Shown here piece after piece: positions 43,566 to 50,761 of a DNA stretch of 64,000 nucleotides (within the stretch, counting starts at the first letter, position 1; each line of letters opens with the position of its first letter). The translations under genes were made by a program, and so were the position numbers. The notes below the pieces were generated by a model. The model had not been told where the DNA came from. It saw only the letters and a list, made by a program, of their open reading frames with translations, and did no database searches. Source of the stretch: an uncultured Bacteroidales bacterium (GTDB taxonomy: Bacteria > Bacteroidota > Bacteroidia > Bacteroidales > Paludibacteraceae); assembly GCA_902798385.1 (NCBI GenBank), contig CADBWK010000004.1, forward strand, positions 61,045 through 125,044, given 5' to 3'.

Positions 43566-44258
43566 TTATAGCATAGCCAGACCCATGCCGAAGTAATACA
43601 AAACAACGATAGCGAACGGAAGAACAGCCAGCGTAGCAACGATGCAACCGATCACTTTGATACGTTTCATCCACACGAGGTTGTTCCAACCGAGGGTGTG
43701 CAATGCAGACCATACACCGTGGTTCAGGTGGAACCAAAGGGCGCAGAGCCAAATCAGATACAGCACGCAGTAGATCTGACCGCAAACCGGAGTAGTGAAC
43801 AGTGCTTTCACATAAGCTGCACCGTTCTGCGGGTCGAACATACCGGCGGTAGCACCGTCTGTGATCTCCGCCAACTGCATACGGAACCAGAAATTGTAGA
43901 GGTGCAGCACCAGGAAACCGAGAACGCAGAAGCCCAGCACGAGCATGTTCTCCGATTCCCAATCTACGCCTTCTTTCTTACCCGTCACCGCGTAACGGTC
44001 GTTACCGCGAGCCGCACGGTTCTGGATGGTCAGATAGATTGCGTAGCAGAAATGCACCACTACCAGGAAGGCCAAACCCAGCGTACCAATCAGGGCATAC
44101 CAGTTAGCTCCCAGCAAATGACAAATCATGTTGTAGGCCTCTTCCGAGAAAACCACGGCAAGGTTCATACAGCCGTGGAAAAGCAGGAACAAGACCAACG
44201 CAAGGCCTGTCAAGCTCATAACGAACTTACGGCCGATAGAAGAGTCTTTTAACCACAT
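43566..44258 (-). CDS. sdhC: Succinate dehydrogenase/fumarate reductase cytochrome b subunit
   Basis: Five-helix membrane anchor that binds heme b and menaquinone. The 230-aa chain begins MWLKDSSIGRKFVMSLTGLALVLFLLFHGCMNLAVVF, the SdhC/FrdC B-type start with the first heme-ligand His in FHGCMN, and has further helices at GTLGLAFLVVVHFCYAIYL, LGFCVLGFLVLHLYNFWF, IYCVLYLIWLCALWFHLNHG and VIGCIVATLAVLPFAIVV. It is the first gene of the operon with the SdhA-SdhB fusion and has a promoter at 44320-44350. Confidence 0.95.
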   Translation of the reverse strand: MWLKDSSIGRKFVMSLTGLALVLFLLFHGCMNLAVVFSEEAYNMICHLLGANWYALIGTLGLAFLVVVHFCYAIYLTIQNRAARGNDRYAVTGKKEGVDWESENMLVLGFCVLGFLVLHLYNFWFRMQLAEITDGATAGMFDPQNGAAYVKALFTTPVCGQIYCVLYLIWLCALWFHLNHGVWSALHTLGWNNLVWMKRIKVIGCIVATLAVLPFAIVVLYYFGMGLAML

Positions 44259-44319
44259 AAAGATTGTTGATTTTTGTTAATTATTTATTTTGAATTTGTG
44301 TTCCGCGTATTTTGCGGTG

Positions 44320-44388
44320 CAAAATTACAAAAAATAATTGACATATGCAAATAAAATTTGCACAATTCAAAAAAATGTAGTACTTTTG
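44320..44388. promoter_or_regulatory. Divergent promoters of sdhC and porQ
   Basis: Leftward: -7 TAATTTTG (44320-44327) and -33 TTG (44348-44350) on the minus strand. Rightward: -33 TTG (44358-44360) and -7 TACTTTTG (44381-44388). Both gaps are 20 nt. Here the -33 boxes are back to back and do not interleave. Confidence 0.75.
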
Positions 44389-44412
44389 CAAGCGAATTTA
44401 AAATGCGGTAGT

Positions 44413-45513
44413 GTGGGCTTACGCAAAAACATAGTAATCTGTCTTCTGTATTCAGTACTCTGTACGCCTTGTATGGCGCAGGTATCGAACGCGGGGCGAT
44501 CGGTGTTCTCGTTCATGGGACTACCGGTGTCTTCGCGTATCAATGCGCTGGGCGGAAGTAACGTGAGTCTGAGCGACGGCGACATCTCGATGGGTATGTG
44601 CAACCCTGCCCTGCTCCATGCCAACAGCCACATGATGCTGCAGATGAACTTCTCCTATTACCTGCCGGGTACGATGTTCGGTTCTGCCCTTTACGGACAT
44701 AACTTCGGACGCTCCAAGATAGAAAAACCCGCCGAGGGAGAACCCGACAAACCGAATTATTTCGCTGTTGGTCTGCATTATTTGGACTACGGACGCATGA
44801 AATATGCGGATGAGAACGGCAATCTGACCGGCGGTACCTTCGGTGCACGCGATATCCTCATTGATATCATGTACGCACGCCAATTAGGCAGGATGTTCAA
44901 AGTAGGTGTAACCCTAAAACCGGTGTATTCGATCTACGAGCACTACACCTCCTTCGCCATCGGCGCAGATGTCGGCGCACATTTCCAAACCAAAGACTCC
45001 ACCTTCCAGATGGGATTGGTGCTGCAGAACATAGGTTGGCAGTTGAAGAGCTTTTATTCGGACGAAGATGGTTCGGGCAAAGAGATGTTGCCGCTCAACC
45101 TCCAGTTGGGTTTGACCTACCGTGTCAAACATGCGCCGCTACGCTTCCATCTACAGATTCATAACATGCAGACCTGGTATCTCAATTACGAGTGGACAAG
45201 CCTCGATAAGAGTGCCACAACAGGCGATATCATCCCGCACGATGTGAAGTGGTACGACATGCTTTTCCGGCACACGATCTGGTCGATTGAGGTGGTGGAT
45301 AAACGCGACCGGTTCTATATCGCCCTCAGTTACAACCACCGCCGCCGAGCGGAACTGAACCTGCAAGATCAACGTTCGGTAGCAGGTTTTGCCTTAGGCG
45401 CAGGTGTACGGATCAAGCAGGCACATGTGGATTTTGCCATCAGCCAGATGACCAAGTCCAATTTCTCCTACCAAGTTGGATTAACGTTAGATATCAATTC
45501 TTTAATGAAATAA
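44413..45513 (+). CDS. porQ: Type IX secretion protein PorQ
   Basis: PorQ is an outer-membrane barrel protein of the type IX attachment complex (with PorU, PorV, PorZ). I start at a GTG giving the signal peptide GLRKNIVICLLYSVLCTPCMAQ; the upstream TTG used by the longest frame lies upstream of the promoter. The mature protein opens with FSFMGLPVSSRINALGGSNVSLSDGDISMGMCNPAL, the PorQ signature, and continues with barrel strands. About 366 aa. It is followed by cmk and ispH in the same direction, a neighbourhood I remember from other Bacteroidales. Confidence 0.9.
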   Translation: MGLRKNIVICLLYSVLCTPCMAQVSNAGRSVFSFMGLPVSSRINALGGSNVSLSDGDISMGMCNPALLHANSHMMLQMNFSYYLPGTMFGSALYGHNFGRSKIEKPAEGEPDKPNYFAVGLHYLDYGRMKYADENGNLTGGTFGARDILIDIMYARQLGRMFKVGVTLKPVYSIYEHYTSFAIGADVGAHFQTKDSTFQMGLVLQNIGWQLKSFYSDEDGSGKEMLPLNLQLGLTYRVKHAPLRFHLQIHNMQTWYLNYEWTSLDKSATTGDIIPHDVKWYDMLFRHTIWSIEVVDKRDRFYIALSYNHRRRAELNLQDQRSVAGFALGAGVRIKQAHVDFAISQMTKSNFSYQVGLTLDINSLMK

Positions 45514-45534
45514 TCGTTCGTAAGATAAGAAGTG

Positions 45535-45562
45535 ACCAATCACCAATTACCAATGACAAATA
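45535..45562 (+). repeat. Heptanucleotide tract at the cmk start
   Basis: ACCAATC, ACCAATT, ACCAATG, ACAAATA directly before and across the cmk ATG. The unit is the reverse complement of the ATTGGTN units in rlmN. If the GTG at 45532 were used, the tract would add the peptide TNHQLP to Cmk. Confidence 0.85.
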
Positions 45563-46218
45563 AAATTATTGTTGCCATTGACGGCTATTCTTCTTGTGGT
45601 AAATCCACGATCGCAAAAGCGCTGGCGAAGTACGCCGGTTATACGTACGTAGACACGGGCGCCATGTATCGTGCGATCGCGTTGTATACGCTTCGTAACA
45701 AACTGACAGAGACCGCAGATATCATTGCTGCGTTGCCGAAGATCGAGGTGGTTTTTGTACTGACCAACGGGGCACAACATGTGACGCTGAACGGAGAAGA
45801 CGTGGAAGGTTTGATTCGTACCTTAGAGGTGGGAAATGCCGCCAGCCGGATCTCGCAGATCAAAGAAGTAAGAGCCTTCCTCGTGGCGCAACAGCAGAAG
45901 ATGGGTCTCAACAAAGGCATCGTCATGGACGGTCGCGATATCGGCACGGTGGTCTTCCCGAAAGCAGAACTCAAACTCTTCCTCACCGCCAGCCCCGAAG
46001 TACGTGCACAGCGCCGTTACGATGAGCTGGTTGCCAAAGGGGAGAAACCGAACTACGATGAAGTTTTGGCGGATGTCAACGACCGCGACTACCGCGACAC
46101 CCATCGAGCAGAGAGCCCGTTGCGACAAGCAGAAGATGCCATCGTGGTGGATAACAGCAATATGACTCCGGACGAGCAAATGCGCGTCATCTATGACTAT
46201 TTCGATCGATTCAAATAG
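45553..46218 (+). CDS. cmk: Cytidylate kinase
   Basis: CMP/dCMP kinase supplying CDP for nucleic acid and lipid synthesis. P-loop IDGYSSCGKST (residues ~8-18), DTGAMYRAIALY, MDGRDIGTVVFP and the RRYDELVAKGEKPNYDEV lid are typical; length 221 aa. I choose the ATG (MTNKIIVAIDGY) because conserved residues begin right there; a GTG 21 bp upstream would add only repeat-encoded residues. The 3' end overlaps ispH by 26 bp. Confidence 0.96.
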   Translation: MTNKIIVAIDGYSSCGKSTIAKALAKYAGYTYVDTGAMYRAIALYTLRNKLTETADIIAALPKIEVVFVLTNGAQHVTLNGEDVEGLIRTLEVGNAASRISQIKEVRAFLVAQQQKMGLNKGIVMDGRDIGTVVFPKAELKLFLTASPEVRAQRRYDELVAKGEKPNYDEVLADVNDRDYRDTHRAESPLRQAEDAIVVDNSNMTPDEQMRVIYDYFDRFK

Positions 46219-47080
46219 TGGCTTCTGCTTTGGTGTGACACGTGCCATCCAAGCGGCTGAGAGCGAACTTCAGAAGGGTTCGCTTTATTGCTTGGGCGAT
46301 ATCGTGCATAACGGACAAGAAGTCGCGCGGCTCGAACTAAAAGGACTCGCTACCATCGATTATGATGATCTGCGTACGCTTCCTTCTCATTCGCGCGTAC
46401 TACTTCGGGCACATGGAGAACCGCCATCCACCTATTGGATAGCCCAACAACGCGGCATAGAGATTATTGATGCCACCTGTCCGGTGGTAAAGAAACTGCA
46501 AGATCGTATTCGTGCCTGCTACGAAACCCATAAGAACGATGAGACTGTGCCTCCGCAGATTGTCATCTACGGCAAACCCGGACATGCGGAAGTGATCGGT
46601 CTTCAAGGGCAGACGAACAACACCGCCATCGTCATCGAGTCCGTGGATCAACTTGATCGCCTCGATTTCCACCGCCCCATCTATCTCTTCTCGCAAACCA
46701 CCAAATCGGTCGAAGGCTTCCACGCGCTCGTAGAGGCGATAAAATCTAAAATCTCAAATCTAAAATCTCCAATTGCGCTGGAAGCGCATGATACCATCTG
46801 CCGCAGTGTCGCGAATCGCGTGAAAGAATTACAAGCCTTCGCACGCGCCAATGACATCGTTCTCTTTGTCGGCGGAACCAAATCCTCCAACGCCAAGGTG
46901 CTATATAAAAATTGTGTTGAGGTCAACCCCAACACAATCTTCATTTCTTCTCCCGACGAAGTCGAAGATAAACTTTCAACTTTAAACTTTCAACCTTCAA
47001 CTCGGGTCGGGATTTGTGGTGCGACGAGCACTCCTTTATGGCTCATGGAAGCCGTTAGCGAACGCTTGTCAGCTTCTTGA
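46193..47080 (+). CDS. ispH: 4-hydroxy-3-methylbut-2-enyl diphosphate reductase
   Basis: Last step of the MEP pathway, an iron-sulfur enzyme giving IPP and DMAPP. The three cluster cysteines are in SGFCFGVTRA, DATCPVV and GICGATSTP; the LRAHGEPP, HAEVIGLQG and DTICRSVANRV motifs are present. Length 295 aa. Two heptanucleotide tracts are in frame: 46742-46772 (AIKSKISNLKSP) and 46972-47006 (KLSTLNFQPSTR, just before GICGATSTP). It overlaps cmk by 26 bp and, tail to tail, malQ by 26 bp. Confidence 0.96.
   Translation: MTISIDSNSGFCFGVTRAIQAAESELQKGSLYCLGDIVHNGQEVARLELKGLATIDYDDLRTLPSHSRVLLRAHGEPPSTYWIAQQRGIEIIDATCPVVKKLQDRIRACYETHKNDETVPPQIVIYGKPGHAEVIGLQGQTNNTAIVIESVDQLDRLDFHRPIYLFSQTTKSVEGFHALVEAIKSKISNLKSPIALEAHDTICRSVANRVKELQAFARANDIVLFVGGTKSSNAKVLYKNCVEVNPNTIFISSPDEVEDKLSTLNFQPSTRVGICGATSTPLWLMEAVSERLSAS
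46742..46772 (+). repeat. Heptanucleotide tract 1 in ispH
   Basis: AAATCTA, AAATCTC, AAATCTA, AAATCTC alternate in perfect 7-bp register within a loop before the conserved HDTICRS segment. Confidence 0.85.
46972..47006 (+). repeat. Heptanucleotide tract 2 in ispH
   Basis: ACTTTCA, ACTTTAA, ACTTTCA, ACCTTCA, ACTCGGG, ending directly before the third cluster-cysteine motif. Confidence 0.8.
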
Positions 47081-49658
47081 TCTTCGCGTTCAATTTATCA
47101 CATTTCATCAAATCTTCCAGACTCAAGTGCATTCGGTAGTTCCAGAAATGGCGCGGGTTAGCCGGTACGTTGATACGATCAGCGAACTGGTCTTTGATGC
47201 GTACATCGCCATCGATAGCTAACCAGTCTTGCAGCGGCAGAATAGTCCACATTGCCGGGCTGTACATATGTTGGTTGATGATGAACTCTGCGATATCCGG
47301 CGTCATCTCTTTCGGTGCATCGCCCCACCAACCCATCTGCTCGTTGTAGAAACGTTGGGTTACAGCGCGATCTTCCTCCCACCAAGCGCGTAATGGGTTC
47401 ATATCATGCGTACCTGTCGTGCAAACAGACTGATACGGAGCATCAGCCGGGTGAGCGAATTTCACCGTCGGATCTTTCGGCATACGTTGGATCTCGAGAC
47501 TCAGGATCTGCAGCTCATGCATTACATCAGGCACGCAAGCCGGAACCATACCAAGGTCCTCGCCGCAGCAGAGCATATGCGTTGCGCCGATGAGTGTCGG
47601 CAACTTACGCATCGCGGAGTCACGCCAGAACTGCGTATGACGACGGAAGAAATACTCGTTGTAGATACGCATCAGCACTTCTTTCTGATCGCTATAGAGC
47701 TCCGTGAACGAGTGGCTCTGATAGATCGAGATACGCGGATGCAACCATCCCGGACGACGCTGGTCTTCCACAAACAGCACTTCGCAATGCAGATAGATCA
47801 GACCGTTGCAGATGTTATGTACCGCCGCCTCACTCAGACCGGAAGCCTTGAGTTGTTTCTCATCGCCGAGCAGACGATCTGCCCATTCTTGTACCTTCGC
47901 TTGCGTGTCAAACTCCGGTTTGAACCAATAGATATAGCCGTCATTGGTGTTAAGGGCATTGTTCTTCGCCCACTCCAGATCGAAACCGAGCACATCACCA
48001 AGGAAGTTCGAGCGGATATACGGTTTGGTCAGACGATCCCAATCGAGGCATACACCTTGTGCGCAAAGGTCGTCGTACGAATACGGAAGAGCCGGAACGA
48101 AATGTCCGCACAGTCCCCATACATCGCTCTTGCGCATCTGCCAGATACGGAAGAAGCCGAGGATATGATCCACACGGTAGGCATCGAAATAATCCTGCAT
48201 CTTCTGGAAGCGAGCGCGCCACCAACCGAAGTTATCCTCCGCCATCTTGTCCCAGTTATAGGTCGGGAAGCCCCAGTTCTGGCCGCTGATCGAGAAATCA
48301 TCGGGCGGTGCACCGGCGCTGGCGTCGAGGTTGAACAATTCCGGATAAACAGCAGCATCCACGGAGTCCGGGCTGATGCCGATAGGTATATCGCCCTTCA
48401 TGGCTACGCCGATCGAGTGCGCATAAGCCACCGCGTCAGCCAACTGTCTGTCAGCATGGAACTGAAGGAACTTATAGAAGTCTTTCGGTTGTTTGTCACG
48501 CTTAGCGAGGAACTCGGCATACGGCTCCAACCAAGCGTCGTTCTTCTTAACGAAAGCCTTGTATTCTGCACTGCTGAAGAGAGCATCTTTGTCCTGTTTA
48601 TAAAGCGCCTTAAAGAACACCATCTTCTTGTCATATACGTTCTGATAATCAGCAATCGTGAGCGCATTGAGTTCGGCTTTCTGTGCCTCGTATTTCTTCT
48701 GCTGTGCCGGGGTCAACTTACCCATCTTCTCGATATTGATATAGATCGGATGAAGGGCAAAGACGGAAACGGCGTTATACGGATAACTGTCAAGGTTATT
48801 GTGACGCAACGTTGTATCGTTGATCGGCAGGGTCTGGATCATCTGCTGACCCGTAGCCGCAGCCCAATCGGCCATCTTCTTGAGATCCTGGAACTCACCG
48901 ATACCGAAGCCTTCGGCACTACGCAGCGAGAACACAGGCACAGCCACACCGGCTCCTTTCCAACGCGGTTGGGTGCGACGGAAAGCACGGTCGTTCTCAT
49001 AGATCACACTACCCTTCTCTACGCCCCAGATCTGGCGGTTCTCACCCCATTCGGTATCCAAAACCGCACCACTCTTGAGATCATAGATAACATATTTATA
49101 CTCCACGATATCCTGTCCTTTGACATGGATATCAGCGCGCCAAATAGGGAAGTCCGCATCGTTCATGATGAGCTTTCCATCCGGGTTCCAATCGCCCAAC
49201 TCGGCACAGTTACCGATGATAGCTACGCCCTGCGTCGGCTTGATCTGCGGCAGGTCGATGGAGAAACGGATATTTCCCTTCGGGGCTTTTGCCTTAGCAG
49301 GGTTCAGACGATGGAAGAGGGCTTTTACAAATGCCGTTGTATAGAAACTATCCTCGTACGTGCTGGCTTGCCATGCATCGCGAACAACGAGGTTCTTGTC
49401 AGCAGCCTTAAGCGTCAGCATACGCGGTTCACCGGCCTCGTAGATATATTGGCCTTCGCCTACGCGGATCGCGTATTTATAGTGAATAACACCTGCGAAA
49501 TCGCTCACCGGCACATTGGCCTGCCAGAAATCGGTTCCTTGGCAATTCAGCACCAACGGCGATTTCTCGGTCCATCCCAAAATCGACTCTTGCGTCTCGA
49601 TCACGCAAAGACTCTGCCCATACTCGGCACGATAATGAATCTGAAAATTGATGTTCAT
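47055..49658 (-). CDS. malQ: 4-alpha-glucanotransferase with two N-terminal CBM20 domains
   Basis: GH77 amylomaltase that transfers alpha-1,4-glucan chains during maltodextrin or glycogen metabolism. Two starch-binding domains come first (NINFQIHYRAEYGQSLCVIE.. to ~105, and GNIRFSIDLPQIKPTQGVAIIG to ~235), then the catalytic barrel from AVPVFSLRSAEGFGIGEFQDL. Catalytic residues are in YRVDHILGFFRIW (nucleophile Asp), GEDLGMVP (Glu) and GTHDMNPLRAWW (Asp). 867 aa is normal for this plant-DPE2-like type found in Bacteroidetes. It has its own promoter (49743-49773). Confidence 0.95.
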   Translation of the reverse strand: MNINFQIHYRAEYGQSLCVIETQESILGWTEKSPLVLNCQGTDFWQANVPVSDFAGVIHYKYAIRVGEGQYIYEAGEPRMLTLKAADKNLVVRDAWQASTYEDSFYTTAFVKALFHRLNPAKAKAPKGNIRFSIDLPQIKPTQGVAIIGNCAELGDWNPDGKLIMNDADFPIWRADIHVKGQDIVEYKYVIYDLKSGAVLDTEWGENRQIWGVEKGSVIYENDRAFRRTQPRWKGAGVAVPVFSLRSAEGFGIGEFQDLKKMADWAAATGQQMIQTLPINDTTLRHNNLDSYPYNAVSVFALHPIYINIEKMGKLTPAQQKKYEAQKAELNALTIADYQNVYDKKMVFFKALYKQDKDALFSSAEYKAFVKKNDAWLEPYAEFLAKRDKQPKDFYKFLQFHADRQLADAVAYAHSIGVAMKGDIPIGISPDSVDAAVYPELFNLDASAGAPPDDFSISGQNWGFPTYNWDKMAEDNFGWWRARFQKMQDYFDAYRVDHILGFFRIWQMRKSDVWGLCGHFVPALPYSYDDLCAQGVCLDWDRLTKPYIRSNFLGDVLGFDLEWAKNNALNTNDGYIYWFKPEFDTQAKVQEWADRLLGDEKQLKASGLSEAAVHNICNGLIYLHCEVLFVEDQRRPGWLHPRISIYQSHSFTELYSDQKEVLMRIYNEYFFRRHTQFWRDSAMRKLPTLIGATHMLCCGEDLGMVPACVPDVMHELQILSLEIQRMPKDPTVKFAHPADAPYQSVCTTGTHDMNPLRAWWEEDRAVTQRFYNEQMGWWGDAPKEMTPDIAEFIINQHMYSPAMWTILPLQDWLAIDGDVRIKDQFADRINVPANPRHFWNYRMHLSLEDLMKCDKLNAKIKKLTSVR

Positions 49659-49742
49659 GATATTGTGTTTTTAGTATTTCTTCGTGGTTTTGTTACTTAG
49701 CAGCCTAGGACTCTAGTCCCCTAGTCTCCCTTAAATCGGCTA

Positions 49743-49773
49743 CAAAGATACTGCTTTTTTTTGATTTATGCAA
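49743..49773 (-). promoter_or_regulatory. Promoter of malQ
   Basis: Minus strand -7 TATCTTTG (49743-49750), -33 TTG (49771-49773), 20-nt gap. The spacer ends AAAAAAAAGCAG as in the stable-RNA promoters. Downstream, a run of CTAGTCYC-type repeats occupies the leader around 49708-49732. Confidence 0.75.
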
Positions 49774-49778
49774 GAATT

Positions 49779-50699
49779 CTATTCATTTTTGCGTAAAAAA
49801 GGCCAAATAAGGCACGGAAGTAGCGTATTTATCACCCATAACAGCACGCCTGCCAACGCTGCGTTCATCGTTCCGAACACTACCATTGCCCAAGCACCTC
49901 GTACGCCCACTTCCGCTATCGGCACATTCGGCGTAATCGTCACCAGCAAGTAATATACTGCGCTCTTCCCTATTCCTCCTATGATCCCTAGGTCTCCCAG
50001 TCCTCCTAGAGAATAAAGTATCAGCGCCAGTTGCACACACCAACATGCCAACCGTACCAGACTCTGCCCCACACTTACCATCACCAATCGATGCGACACC
50101 GTCGCCCATCGCTTCAACAACCTTGGCGCAAAAAAGAGTGCGAGAATAAGCAGAATCAGTACTGCGCACACAAGAAGATAATAACCATTCTCCAATTTCC
50201 AATTTCCAATCTCCAATGCCAGCGCTGTCGCCCCAGCAGCGACTATCGCCATCGTCATCGTCGCACTTCCTACCGCGCCCATACTCAGCACTTTCGGCCA
50301 GACAGACTCTCGACTCTCGACTCTTGACTCTCGACTCTCCCCTGCCATCAGCACCCCTCTCGCCGGATACTCGCCAAGTCGCCAAGGGGTGATCAATCCC
50401 GCCAACTTGCTATAATAGACCTGCCTATGCGCTTCGCGAAAAGAGATCTTCCATTCACCATTCACCATTAACCCTTCACCATTCATTAAGGTCTTCCACC
50501 GCCATGCTTCGAGCGTCATATTCACCGGCATCAGCGCCACGCATAGTAGCAACGCGCATATAGCAAGACCATCCATCCCGCTGACAGCAGCCCATAGACC
50601 GGCATAGTCATCGTACGTTGCCAGTTTATAGACGAGCCAAACGCATGCCGCGATTGCCACAACCCACTCGATGATATGATAAAGTGTCTTTTTGTCCAT
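49779..50699 (-). CDS. Flippase-like (UPF0104/LPG-synthase-TM-like) membrane protein
   Basis: A 306-aa polytopic protein starting MDKKTLYHIIEWVVAIAACVWLVYKL, with further helices including LLLCVALMPVNMTLEAWRW, TMTMAIVAAGATALAL and AMVVFGTMNAALAGVLLWVINTLL. The W-R-W-K-x-L segment after helix 2 is characteristic of the lysylphosphatidylglycerol-synthase transmembrane / flippase-like family. Substrate unknown. It carries four in-frame repeat tracts (49985-50012, 50191-50218, 50305-50339, 50451-50485), more than any other gene here, giving peptides such as SLGGLGDLG, EIGNWKLENG, ESRESRVESRES and NGEGLMVNGEW. It has an interleaved promoter with the divergent gene. Confidence 0.75.
   Translation of the reverse strand: MDKKTLYHIIEWVVAIAACVWLVYKLATYDDYAGLWAAVSGMDGLAICALLLCVALMPVNMTLEAWRWKTLMNGEGLMVNGEWKISFREAHRQVYYSKLAGLITPWRLGEYPARGVLMAGESRESRVESRESVWPKVLSMGAVGSATMTMAIVAAGATALALEIGNWKLENGYYLLVCAVLILLILALFFAPRLLKRWATVSHRLVMVSVGQSLVRLACWCVQLALILYSLGGLGDLGIIGGIGKSAVYYLLVTITPNVPIAEVGVRGAWAMVVFGTMNAALAGVLLWVINTLLPCLIWPFLRKNE
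49985..50012 (-). repeat. Heptanucleotide-like tract a in the flippase-like gene
   Basis: CCTAGGT, CTCCCAG, TCCTCCT and AGAG encode SLGGLGDLG between membrane segments. Confidence 0.5.
50191..50218 (-). repeat. Heptanucleotide tract b in the flippase-like gene
   Basis: TCCAATT, TCCAATT, TCCAATC, TCCAATG in perfect 7-bp register. Confidence 0.85.
50305..50339 (-). repeat. Heptanucleotide tract c in the flippase-like gene
   Basis: Five units GACTCTC, GACTCTC, GACTCTT, GACTCTC, GACTCTC. The cytoplasmic or periplasmic loop it encodes reads ESRESRVESRES. Confidence 0.9.
50451..50485 (-). repeat. Heptanucleotide tract d in the flippase-like gene
   Basis: CCATTCA, CCATTCA, CCATTAA, CCCTTCA, CCATTCA, encoding NGEGLMVNGEW. 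Confidence 0.85.
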
Positions 50700-50709
50700 A
50701 AATTCGCCG

Positions 50710-50757
50710 CAAAGATAGTAAAAATATTGCACATATGCAAAATATTTTGTAATTTTG
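50710..50757. promoter_or_regulatory. Interleaved divergent promoters (second example)
   Basis: Leftward: -7 TATCTTTG (50710-50717) and -33 TTG (50738-50740) on the minus strand. Rightward: -33 TTG (50727-50729) and -7 TAATTTTG (50750-50757). The -33 boxes lie 8 nt apart in TTGCACATATGCAA, the same geometry as at 36302-36349. The rightward start codon GTG follows only 4 nt after the -7 box. Confidence 0.75.
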
Positions 50758-50761
50758 CATC

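Noticed and set aside
41862-43571. 569-codon open frame antisense to the SdhA part
   Set aside because: No recognisable domain, Thr/Val/Arg-rich translation typical of an antisense shadow; the opposite strand carries an intact conserved enzyme.
44338-44412. Upstream TTG start for porQ
   Set aside because: It lies upstream of the -33/-7 promoter boxes and would put a non-hydrophobic stretch before the signal peptide.
45532-45552. GTG start of cmk
   Set aside because: The seven extra codons are repeat-encoded and family conservation starts at the ATG at 45553; left open as an alternative.
47406-49700. 764-codon open frame on the plus strand
   Set aside because: Lies antisense to malQ over its full length; low-complexity Arg/Ile/Leu composition without domains, and no promoter. 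It is a shadow of the GC-rich codon pattern.
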